The translations under genes were made by a program, and so were the position numbers. This document shows, piece after piece, positions 1 to 7,105 of a DNA stretch of 8,872 nucleotides. The notes beneath the pieces are model-generated. The model saw only the letters and a list, made by a program, of their open reading frames with translations. It ran no database searches and was not told the origin of the DNA. The stretch comes from an uncultured Alistipes sp. (GTDB lineage Bacteria; Bacteroidota; Bacteroidia; Bacteroidales; Rikenellaceae): the NCBI GenBank assembly GCA_900769445.1, contig CAAGGR010000083.1, positions 1 through 8,872 on the forward strand. Direction: 5' to 3'. Position 1 is the stretch's first letter, and each line of letters starts with the position of its first letter.

Positions 1-33
1 AAACTCTTTCTCCAACTCTTGTTCCTTCATCAT
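1..33 (-). CDS. Possible start of a downstream gene, cut by the left edge
   Basis: Two adjacent ATG codons (31-33 and 28-30) open a frame reading MMKEQELEKEF to the window edge. The frame has no stop in the window after the ATG. Upstream it stays open to a TGA at 100-102, so a non-ATG start is possible but not needed. The charged, Glu/Lys-rich start looks like protein, but eleven codons cannot identify a family. It lies about 100 nt after the stop of the last permease on the same strand. It could be a co-transcribed partner or the first gene of the next unit. The start and even the existence of the gene are uncertain. Confidence 0.4.
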   Translation of the reverse strand, partial: MMKEQELEKEF

Positions 34-71
34 TGTTTCATCGTTTGCCTCATTAGTCGCAAACTGCTCAA

Positions 72-104
72 TAAAATTACAACGAATCCTCAAAAAATAT
101 CAGA
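72..104 (-). promoter_or_regulatory. Weak Bacteroidetes-type promoter candidate
   Basis: Reading the minus strand, TCTG (104-101) is followed after 21 nt by TAATTTTA (79-72). Bacteroidetes promoters follow the pattern TTTG, 19-21 nt, TAnnTTTG, so each box has one mismatch. Transcription would begin near position 65 and leave a short leader before the ATG at 33. In such A/T-rich DNA this match could easily arise by chance. It also overlaps the hairpin proposed at 93-119. Confidence 0.15.
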
Positions 105-119
105 ATCCACTAATTTTTT
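93..119 (-). terminator. Weak A/T-rich hairpin after the last permease gene
   Basis: Sixteen nt past the permease stop codon, the minus strand can fold an A-rich 5' arm (119-110) onto a U-rich 3' arm (103-93). The loop is six bases, TGGATT, with one bulged A and one G-U pair. The run of six U lies in the 3' arm, which is compatible with an intrinsic terminator. Only one G-C pair is present, so the stem is weak. Partial read-through into the gene at 33 would be expected if it works at all. Confidence 0.25.
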
Positions 120-134
120 ATTTTACACTGCTTA

Positions 135-2552
135 TTAGTTACTCTTAACCACATCCGCAGGGTTCTCGGTGGCGGCTTTCCATGAGCGTAGGGTTACAAG
201 GCCGACCGTTACGGCGAGGACAACGAGCAGGGCAGCGATATAGAGCCACCAAGGCGAATCGATGCGGTTGGCGAACTGCTCCAACCAGCGTGAGGTGATA
301 TACCACGCCACAGGTGCTGCCACCACAAAGCAACCTACGACAATCCACACATAACGCAGGTTCAACATCTCGACAATCTGTCGTGTCGTTGCGCCATAGA
401 CCTTGCGAACAGCAATCTCCGAACGGCGGTGCTGCGTCTCGAACATCACGATTCCGAATACTCCCATCAGTGCGATAACAATAGCCAAGACAGCGAACAT
501 ACCAATAACGATAGTTTGATTGCGAGTGCTATTGTAAAGTGAATCAACCCATTGGTTGAGGAAATAGGTGTCCACATCATCGCCATTGGGGTTAAGCTCT
601 TTGCATACATCACGTACATACTGTGCAAAACCTTTAACATCGGCATTAGCTCCAAGGCGGACATAGTAGAAATTGCGGCCACCAAACTCATTAGAACAGA
701 TAAACGAATAATATTCCTCGGGGTCAACGCCCGCATCAGTCAACATTACATCTTTGATAATGCCAGTAACAGCAAATCCCTCTGGGAAATTATATCCTAT
801 TGGTAATCCTACCTCACGGTTCAGCGACTGCATAATAATCATTTCGTTACGCTCGGCAGAAGAGGTGGTAAAGCCTGTGCCCTCAATTATTTCAAAACCA
901 AAGAAATCAAGGAAATTCCAACGTACGCTATTTGGGCGTAACTGATAGTTGCGATCTTCATACCAACGACCCCATATAGAATTAGCGTGAAATATATTAT
1001 AGTGAGACGTAGTAGCATCTACGACATCAGGATGTTGCAAAATCTTATTAATGAGTGTTTCCTCCTTGTCGCTAATATCTCCTCCATAGAAGGTCACGAT
1101 GTGTTCTCGGTCGAATCCCATATCGAAGTTTACCATATAGCGATACTGCATAAAGAAGACTGCAGAGATGATTATTAGTACTATTGCAACACAGAATTGT
1201 ACACCCACCATTACTGAACGCAAACGACGTCCCGTAGCCGATTGAGCAAAACCGCCCTTAACACCGAGCGAAGCATTGAATCGAGTGATGTAGAAAGCAG
1301 GATACAATGCTGCAACAAAGGCGAGGAGAATCATTAGGGCTACCATCACTGCAACAACAGGTAGGTTATCTCCAAGAGCCAATGAGCAAGTTACATAGCG
1401 TGTGATGAAACTTTCTTTGATAGCCACCATAAGATAGAGTGCCAATGCCATTGCGATCAGTACCAAACCAATAGCCTCAAAAATGAAATTCCAACGTAGT
1501 GTACCTTGACCTGCGCCAAATACCTTGCAGATATTTACAGAACGCATACGCACTGGCACAAGGGCAAAGAAGAAGTTAATGAAATTGATAAAGGCAACTA
1601 CCACGACGATAAGACCGATAGCAATCAGTATCATTGTCGAAGAGCGAGTTCCTGTTTCAAATGCCGTATCTGCATTGTCTGTATTGTAATACATCTTGCT
1701 TATTGGCGTAAGCCTTACAGGCAAACGTCTCTCGCTCGCCTTTTTTATTTCCTCGGCATCTTCTGGGTGCTCGGCAACCCACTTTGTTGCCAAATCAGCC
1801 AACCACTTGGTATATTGCTCCTGTACAAGGTTGGCAAACTTCTCTGTATCAGCACCCTCATTTAGACGCACAAAGAATGAATAATTCCAATTACCGTTGT
1901 GCTGACCGTTTACGAGGTTGTCATTACGGAAGATGCGGATACGATTGAGAAAAGAGTTAAGTGAGAAATCCTCATATATGGCTACAACCGTTACGGGGTG
2001 TTCAGGTCTACCATTGTCGTGCCAATCACCACCCTCATACCATATCTGGTCGCCTACACCAACTCCCATCTGTTCGGCTGCCGAGCGGGCCATAATGACA
2101 GTATTAGGCTCGGCAATCTGTTTGAGGTCGCCTGCGATACAGTCAAAACCGAACAATTCAACCATATTGGCATTACCATCATACACACCGATTGGAAATT
2201 TCTCGAAATTATATTCACTGCTTCTTTTCCACACCTGGCTAATATTGGGGTGTGTAATCAGTGAAGCACCAACCTCTGCTTCAGGGCATAACTCTAACGC
2301 CTCATAACATGCCGGCTGAGGTACATTTGTCGACCAAGTGTCTTCATATGCTCCTGTATTATCCTGTTTCATCTGCACAAGATACGTGCGGTCAGCATCA
2401 GCGAGTGAGTGGTTGTATGTTGCCGAATACCACACCTGCGATGCGATGATGTAAAATGCCACAAAGGCGAGGGTCAAACCGAGCACATTAAGCAATGAAG
2501 CGACCTTGTAACGCTTGAGCGTCATCAGGAAATTTTTGAAAGCAATCTTCAT
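135..2552 (-). CDS. MacB/FtsX-family ABC transporter permease (third permease)
   Basis: An 805-residue inner-membrane permease with the double-FtsX layout common in Bacteroidetes. One N-terminal membrane helix (about 19-40) precedes a large periplasmic MacB_PCD-like domain (about 41-303). The first FtsX module has three helices (about 305-330, 353-376, 397-422). A linking helix (about 445-468) leads to a second periplasmic domain (about 470-676). The second FtsX module ends the protein (helices about 678-704, 734-752, 767-787). The segment EIAVRKVYGAT (712-722) matches the coupling motif that contacts the ATPase. The equivalent in the first module, SVNICKVFGA (338-347), has lost the Glu-Ile. 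It is a clear paralogue of the permease at 7106-8872. The ATG at 2552 is preceded by an in-frame TAA at 2565-2567, which supports this start. It begins 29 nt after the hydrolase stop and no Shine-Dalgarno site is evident. The substrate is unknown. No frameshift or truncation is seen. Confidence 0.93.
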   Translation of the reverse strand: MKIAFKNFLMTLKRYKVASLLNVLGLTLAFVAFYIIASQVWYSATYNHSLADADRTYLVQMKQDNTGAYEDTWSTNVPQPACYEALELCPEAEVGASLITHPNISQVWKRSSEYNFEKFPIGVYDGNANMVELFGFDCIAGDLKQIAEPNTVIMARSAAEQMGVGVGDQIWYEGGDWHDNGRPEHPVTVVAIYEDFSLNSFLNRIRIFRNDNLVNGQHNGNWNYSFFVRLNEGADTEKFANLVQEQYTKWLADLATKWVAEHPEDAEEIKKASERRLPVRLTPISKMYYNTDNADTAFETGTRSSTMILIAIGLIVVVVAFINFINFFFALVPVRMRSVNICKVFGAGQGTLRWNFIFEAIGLVLIAMALALYLMVAIKESFITRYVTCSLALGDNLPVVAVMVALMILLAFVAALYPAFYITRFNASLGVKGGFAQSATGRRLRSVMVGVQFCVAIVLIIISAVFFMQYRYMVNFDMGFDREHIVTFYGGDISDKEETLINKILQHPDVVDATTSHYNIFHANSIWGRWYEDRNYQLRPNSVRWNFLDFFGFEIIEGTGFTTSSAERNEMIIMQSLNREVGLPIGYNFPEGFAVTGIIKDVMLTDAGVDPEEYYSFICSNEFGGRNFYYVRLGANADVKGFAQYVRDVCKELNPNGDDVDTYFLNQWVDSLYNSTRNQTIVIGMFAVLAIVIALMGVFGIVMFETQHRRSEIAVRKVYGATTRQIVEMLNLRYVWIVVGCFVVAAPVAWYITSRWLEQFANRIDSPWWLYIAALLVVLAVTVGLVTLRSWKAATENPADVVKSN

Positions 2553-2581
2553 ATTCGTTAAGTTTTATTTGTTTCGTATTG

Positions 2582-3952
2582 TTATAGTATTTTGCAAAGT
2601 TGCTCAAAGAGGTGTACAACATTGAGATCATCCTCGCCAAGATAGACTCCAATAAACTCCTTTTCGGGATTGATGTAGAGTATCTGTCCATTGACTCCAA
2701 ATGCGTAGTGGCCACCTTGATACTGAATGGCAAAATATCCATTTCTACTCTGCATAATAGTATGCACATCATCTTTATAGTAGTTCTGCAAACTCTCTCT
2801 GTCTGGGAAGTATCTGCGTTTCATATATTCAACGGCAGTATAACCGCCTCCTTCACTCTTCCAAGAGTTGATTTTTGAGACATCACGATGCTCGGCATAG
2901 TAATCTTGCATCTCTTCCTTACTTGCAAAATTTCGCCTTGATAGGCTCTCATCCTGCGTGCCCCAATACCAAGAGTATGAGTACATATTTGCACTCTTCT
3001 CACCTACAATTCGAGGTGATAGTGAAGTGTGAACAAAGCTCGAATCTATAATCTGCGTATTGTTCCAATTTCCGTCGTTGATATAGAGTCTGCCAATCTT
3101 TGCCAAGTCGCGCACATTGGTTACAAGTCCTGCATAGCTCTTAGCTACTCGGTGTTTTTTGTCATCAACGCCAATTGATGCACATTGCTCCATACCCAAA
3201 GGTTGCCATATCTTTGACGATAGATATTCGGCATAGGGTATTCCCGTAGCACGCTCTATCACAACCCCGAGAATTGCTGTTGTAAGTGAGTTGTAGTCGT
3301 ATCTCTCTCCAGGTTTGTGGCTAAATTTGGCTCGCTCAATAATTCGCATAGTATTACGCCCCATATACAACTTAGCCATCTTTGAAAATGGATTGAAAGA
3401 GTAGTTCTCGTCAAAATCGAGTCCCGCCGTCATATCCAAGAGGTGTTTTATCTTCAACTCCCCAAACATAGGATCGGCTTGTTTCAACTCTGGTATGTAG
3501 TCTGTAACTCTATCCTCCACACTGTGTATATACCCCTCGGTGAGTGCCACGCCACACAACATCGCTGTTATAGTTTTGCTAACGGAGAATATTTGCGATT
3601 GCGTGCTCTTGCTCCACTCCCCAAAATAACGCTCAAAGAGTATTGTATCCCGATGGATGATTACAATAGCTGCATTATCTACGGATGGAGCAATAGCCTC
3701 ATTTATGGTCATTTGTGCTATCTCGCCCCTGCCAAAATGCATCCACTCAAATCTCATCGTATCGAGCATGCGCTCCGACTCTGTAAGCTCTGCGAAACGG
3801 AAAGTGTAGTCGCCTTTTGCGATATTCTCTTGCTCAAAAGCACGATAATCATCTACCGAGGCATCGCCATACAGAATTGCTCGTGACACCACACACGATG
3901 TCGTAAGCATCGCCACACAAGCAATAGATAATATGTAATTGAGTATTCTCAT
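2582..3952 (-). CDS. Lipoprotein serine hydrolase of the class C beta-lactamase family
   Basis: A 456-residue protein of the beta-lactamase/esterase superfamily (PF00144-like, COG1680 style). The N-terminus is a lipoprotein signal with lipobox LTTSC and lipidation expected at Cys20. The next residues (VVSRAI) lack the acidic stretch that sends Bacteroidetes lipoproteins to the cell surface, so a periplasm-facing location is inferred. The catalytic SxxK motif is S123-V-S-K126, giving the nucleophile Ser123 and Lys126. The second motif is Y220-N-S, with Tyr220 as the likely base; YNS variants occur in 6-aminohexanoate-dimer hydrolase-like members. The third region is GGHYAFGVNGQ (413-423), at the position of the KTG/HxG motif. 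A segment of about 80 residues (330-411) before that motif carries a duplicated motif and looks like a family-specific insertion. The gene starts 9 nt after one permease and ends 29 nt before the next. The substrate could be an ester, amide or peptide. Beta-lactam resistance is not implied. Confidence 0.9.
   Translation of the reverse strand: MRILNYILSIACVAMLTTSCVVSRAILYGDASVDDYRAFEQENIAKGDYTFRFAELTESERMLDTMRFEWMHFGRGEIAQMTINEAIAPSVDNAAIVIIHRDTILFERYFGEWSKSTQSQIFSVSKTITAMLCGVALTEGYIHSVEDRVTDYIPELKQADPMFGELKIKHLLDMTAGLDFDENYSFNPFSKMAKLYMGRNTMRIIERAKFSHKPGERYDYNSLTTAILGVVIERATGIPYAEYLSSKIWQPLGMEQCASIGVDDKKHRVAKSYAGLVTNVRDLAKIGRLYINDGNWNNTQIIDSSFVHTSLSPRIVGEKSANMYSYSWYWGTQDESLSRRNFASKEEMQDYYAEHRDVSKINSWKSEGGGYTAVEYMKRRYFPDRESLQNYYKDDVHTIMQSRNGYFAIQYQGGHYAFGVNGQILYINPEKEFIGVYLGEDDLNVVHLFEQLCKIL
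2768..2938 (-). repeat. Degenerate internal repeat in the hydrolase C-terminal segment
   Basis: Residues 339-355 and 379-395 of the hydrolase align without gaps at a spacing of exactly 40 residues. Shared positions include Arg339/379, Arg340/380, Phe342/382, Glu346/386, Gln349/389 and Tyr-Tyr 351-352/391-392. The two copies read RRNFASKEEMQDYY and RRYFPDRESLQNYY. The DNA copies (2888-2938 and 2768-2818) have diverged, so this is an old duplication or a convergent motif, not a recent tandem repeat. The function is unknown; a pair of helices flanking the active-site cleft is one guess. Confidence 0.6.
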
Positions 3953-3961
3953 AATTCTATC

Positions 3962-6304
3962 TTACTCTATTTTAATCATATCAATCGGGTTGGCATTGGC
4001 GGTGCGCCAGGTGCGGATGATAAGTATCACATATACAATAGCTATCACAATAGCTGCTCCGCAGGCAAAAATCCACCAAGCCAACGGCTCACACATTGTT
4101 TCGAGCAGTTCGAGGTATTTCATTCCGCCCCATACAGCACCGGCTACACCTGTTACTACCGCAGGAATAACAACCCACGAGATATTAAGACTCAATAGGC
4201 TAAGCACCTGCGACGTGGTGGCACCATTTACCTTGCGGATAGCTATCTCCTTGCGGCGGCGAGCCATCTCGTTGCCCAGGTAGCCGATTAAGCCGATAAG
4301 GGAGATAATAAGTGTAGTGAGCGAAACAAGCAACACATTATTACGCATACTATCACGATATACAAAACGCTCCTTAACTCTATCCACATAGGTGGTAAGT
4401 TGGTACTCCCACTCGGAGTGATAATTTTCGGCGATCACGCTATCCAAAGCTTTGATATTCTCAGGTGTTAGTTCAGTAAGTCGTATGCTCATCTGCAAGG
4501 TGAGCGGACGGTTAGGGTCGTTGTCGATATATGCTGTACGAAATACTGACAGTGGCTCAACAAAACCTCCAGCTTGTGTAAAGTCGCGGATAACACCGAC
4601 AACCTCGCACCAACCTCCATTTTGCCAATAACTCTTACCTACAGCACTCTCCAACTCCCAACCGTGCTGGCGAACAAACTCTTCGTTAACGATGGTCTTA
4701 TTGAGTGCATCTTGCTCGTTAAAGTTGCGCCCTGCAACTATCTTCATACCCATAGTCTCGATATAGGCTTCATCAAAATACTCAAAGCGGCAAGAGAATA
4801 GTATCTCTTTCTTCTCATAATCATAGACCGGATTACCAAAATAGCCCCATATAGGATACTGCACAGAGTGGCCTACGCTCTCAACAAACGGCAGACGTTT
4901 CAGCTCTCCAACCATTGCCGAGCGTTGAGAGGTGGTTGCGCCAAAGTTCATCGTCACGATGCGGTCATACTCATAGCCAAGATCGGCCTCCAAGATATAT
5001 TTCGATTGTTGCGATGTGGTAAGTAAAAAGCAGACCACTCCTGTTGTACAAGCCACCTGCACGAAGAGGAGGGTGCGTTTCCACCATGTACGGTTATCGC
5101 TTCCTCGACGAAAGGCATAACTCATGCTCACGCGTGAGTAAAGTGATGCAGGGATTAAACCTGCCACAAGGAACGACACCACACAGACCAACGCAGGAAT
5201 CCATATACGCTCCCACGCAAAAAGGTCAACGAGCTGATAGCCGAGCAGCTGATAAATCTCCTGGTGGAGACACGCAATGACAAAGAGAGCCACAATAATT
5301 GCCGCCACAATCATAATCAGTGTCTCGGATAGCAACATTCGGAAGATATCCCATCGAGAGGCACCATTGCAACGCAGCATAGCAATAGTACGACTGCGTT
5401 GTACAAGTGATGACAGCGTCAAAAGCACATAGTTAAGTGTAGCTACAAGGAGTGCCAATACTGCCAAGATGCCATATATCATTTGAGTCTGTCGAATATT
5501 ATTGTCCACATAAACAACATCTTCAATTGGTACAAGAAAATAATTTGCTTTCCATAATTCCACCATTTTCCTTAATGTAGGATGCTCCTCGATTAGGCGT
5601 TGGATCTCTGCCTCAGCCTGAGACTTTGTTGTCCCCTTACGAAGTTTTATAAAGGTCGGATAGCTATCATCCCCTTGCCAATTTGCAGTCGTGGGATCGT
5701 AGTCACGAAAACTAACTATATCAAAATCATCGAGCGGATTTGTTACGGGAGGTGTGCGGAAAATACCAGAGACAACATACTCCTGTCCCTGAGTTGTAGG
5801 CACGATTTTACCCAATGGATCTTCACTTCCGAATAATAATTCTGCAAGACGCTCAGTGATAAATACCTCGTTATTGGCAACTCCCTCTCGTGAGAGAATA
5901 TGTTTGGGATCACCGCTCAACACACCGAAGTCCAAGACTGTGAAAAAGTCTTCGCTCACCTCAAGCCATCGAGCATCCATATAACTATTCCCAAGTTTAA
6001 CCTGCATAAGGCGATCGAAATAGTTTGTAGCGGCTTCAATCGAGGGTATATTTTCTGCAAGCGTGTATGCAACAGGCTCCAATTGTGGGCCAGTTATGCC
6101 AAACTGAGGTGAGTTCTCGAATATCTGATATACACGCTCTCTGTCAGTAAAGAAACGACCATAAGAGAGATTTATGCCGACATACGAACAGATTAGCAGC
6201 GAAACAACAAGACCTAATGCAAGCGATATAAGTCGAGTTATGGAATTACCACGATTTTTTAGCAAGTAGCGTAGTGAATAGTTTAAGTTTTTCATATCCT
6301 TCAT
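3962..6304 (-). CDS. MacB/FtsX-family ABC transporter permease (second, divergent)
   Basis: A 780-residue permease with the same plan as its neighbours. A membrane helix (about 24-45) is followed by a periplasmic domain (about 46-272), a first FtsX module (helices about 275-300, 326-346, 365-388), a linking helix (about 409-429), a second periplasmic domain (about 430-652) and a second FtsX module (about 655-676, 708-726, 742-764). EIAIRKVNGATT (686-697) is the canonical coupling motif. The first-module counterpart, TIAMLRCNGAS (306-316), is degenerate. It lacks the FINFxNFFFAL helix shared by the other two permeases, so it belongs to a different branch. I place the start at ATG 6304. The reading frame also extends to a GTG at 6352, but that would add 16 residues encoded by a hairpin. 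ATG 6295 (MKNLNYSLRY) is also possible and has AAGGAT just upstream. The gene follows the ATPase by 82 nt and precedes the hydrolase by 9 nt. Confidence 0.92.
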   Translation of the reverse strand: MKDMKNLNYSLRYLLKNRGNSITRLISLALGLVVSLLICSYVGINLSYGRFFTDRERVYQIFENSPQFGITGPQLEPVAYTLAENIPSIEAATNYFDRLMQVKLGNSYMDARWLEVSEDFFTVLDFGVLSGDPKHILSREGVANNEVFITERLAELLFGSEDPLGKIVPTTQGQEYVVSGIFRTPPVTNPLDDFDIVSFRDYDPTTANWQGDDSYPTFIKLRKGTTKSQAEAEIQRLIEEHPTLRKMVELWKANYFLVPIEDVVYVDNNIRQTQMIYGILAVLALLVATLNYVLLTLSSLVQRSRTIAMLRCNGASRWDIFRMLLSETLIMIVAAIIVALFVIACLHQEIYQLLGYQLVDLFAWERIWIPALVCVVSFLVAGLIPASLYSRVSMSYAFRRGSDNRTWWKRTLLFVQVACTTGVVCFLLTTSQQSKYILEADLGYEYDRIVTMNFGATTSQRSAMVGELKRLPFVESVGHSVQYPIWGYFGNPVYDYEKKEILFSCRFEYFDEAYIETMGMKIVAGRNFNEQDALNKTIVNEEFVRQHGWELESAVGKSYWQNGGWCEVVGVIRDFTQAGGFVEPLSVFRTAYIDNDPNRPLTLQMSIRLTELTPENIKALDSVIAENYHSEWEYQLTTYVDRVKERFVYRDSMRNNVLLVSLTTLIISLIGLIGYLGNEMARRRKEIAIRKVNGATTSQVLSLLSLNISWVVIPAVVTGVAGAVWGGMKYLELLETMCEPLAWWIFACGAAIVIAIVYVILIIRTWRTANANPIDMIKIE

Positions 6305-6324
6305 TTTATTTTTTGTCTTAGTGA

Positions 6325-6351
6325 TGTGGGAGGCGGTCAAGCCAACCCACA
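6325..6351 (-). promoter_or_regulatory. Hairpin in the leader of the second permease
   Basis: On the minus strand TGTGGG (6351-6346) pairs with CCCACA (6330-6325). Inside it GGC (6343-6341) pairs with GCC (6334-6332) around the loop TTGACC. The result is a nine-pair, GC-rich stem with small internal bulges. It lies in the widest intergenic gap of the cluster, about 20 nt before the ATG at 6304. It is followed by an A-rich stretch rather than U, so it is not a normal minus-strand terminator. It may stabilise or mark a processing point in the mRNA, or tune translation of the permease. A second, weaker pairing, AAACGC with GCGTTT (6387-6382 with 6361-6356), lies just upstream. Confidence 0.35.
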
Positions 6352-6386
6352 CCTGAAACGCTTCTCTGCTTATGGTAATAGGCGTT

Positions 6387-7067
6387 TTATAGTCTGCTCT
6401 TTACATCGGTTACAATCTTTCCATCAAAGAGGCAGATAGTACGGCTTGCATACGAGGCATCGTGCTGCGAGTGGGTAACCATAATGATGGTTGTGCCCTC
6501 CTTGTGGAGCTCCTGCAAGAGGGTCATAACCTCCTGACCATTCTTCGAGTCGAGGTTACCCGTAGGCTCATCGGCAAGGATTAGTTTGGGGTTCGACACA
6601 AGGGCACGGGCGATAGCCACACGCTGCTGCTGACCACCCGAGAGCTGCTGTGGGAAGTGGCCGGCACGGTGCGAGATGTTCATACGGTCGAGCATCTTCT
6701 TTACGCGCTCCTTACGCTCCGAGGGTTTCACGCCCATATAGATAAGCGGCAACTCGACATTTTCGGCCACCGACAACTCGTCGATAAGGTTGAACGACTG
6801 GAAAACGAAGCCGATATTGCCCTTGCGGAAGGCGGTGCGCTCCTTCTCTTTCAGACCGCCCACCTCCTGGTCGAGCAAACGGTATGAACCACCCGTTGGG
6901 TTGTCAAGCAATCCCAAGATGTTGAGGAGTGTAGATTTACCGCAACCCGAAGGTCCCATAATGGCAACAAACTCGCCCTCCTTAACCTCAAACGACACAC
7001 CGTTCAGAGCAACAGTCTCGATCTCCTCGGTGAAAAAACTCTTCTGCAAATTTTCTACTTTTAACAT
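6387..7067 (-). CDS. ABC transporter ATP-binding protein, MacB/LolD/FtsE type
   Basis: A 226-residue cytoplasmic ATPase of normal family length with every catalytic element intact. Walker A is GPSGCGKST (38-46), the Q-loop is Gln90, the ABC signature is LSGGQ (142-146), Walker B is LILADE (162-167), the D-loop contains NLD (171-173) and the switch histidine is His199. The ADEPTGNLDS stretch and the family layout place it with MacB, LolD and FtsE, which pair with FtsX-type permeases. It has no fused membrane domain, unlike Escherichia coli MacB. It is the only ATPase in the window and sits between two permease genes, 38 nt after the first and 82 nt before the second. It probably serves all three. 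The ATG at 7067 gives the standard N-terminus MLKVENLQKSF. The upstream leader is A/T-rich without a Shine-Dalgarno site. Confidence 0.97.
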   Translation of the reverse strand: MLKVENLQKSFFTEEIETVALNGVSFEVKEGEFVAIMGPSGCGKSTLLNILGLLDNPTGGSYRLLDQEVGGLKEKERTAFRKGNIGFVFQSFNLIDELSVAENVELPLIYMGVKPSERKERVKKMLDRMNISHRAGHFPQQLSGGQQQRVAIARALVSNPKLILADEPTGNLDSKNGQEVMTLLQELHKEGTTIIMVTHSQHDASYASRTICLFDGKIVTDVKSRL

Positions 7068-7105
7068 AGCTGTACTGTTTTTAATTGTTTATATTGTTTT
7101 GAATT

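Noticed and set aside
145..348. Minus-strand frame of 67 codons inside the last permease
   Set aside because: It overlaps the conserved C-terminal FtsX module in another frame and has a Cys/Arg-rich composition unlike a real protein.
3443..3886. A 147-codon plus-strand open frame opposite the hydrolase gene
   Set aside because: It lies wholly antisense to a gene with clear catalytic motifs, and its translation shows no recognisable domain. It is a shadow frame. The other short overlapping frames, such as 1506-1865, 1918-2307 and 6790-7170, were rejected for the same reason.
2582..3952. Antibiotic-resistance beta-lactamase
   Set aside because: It has the SxxK serine but a YNS second motif, no KTG triad and an unusual C-terminal segment. 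Its neighbours are transporter genes. A general serine hydrolase is the safer call.
6356..6387. AAACGC/GCGTTT pairing after the ATPase stop codon as a terminator
   Set aside because: The stem has only six pairs with a loop of about 20 nt and no U-tract after it, so it is too weak to call a terminator.
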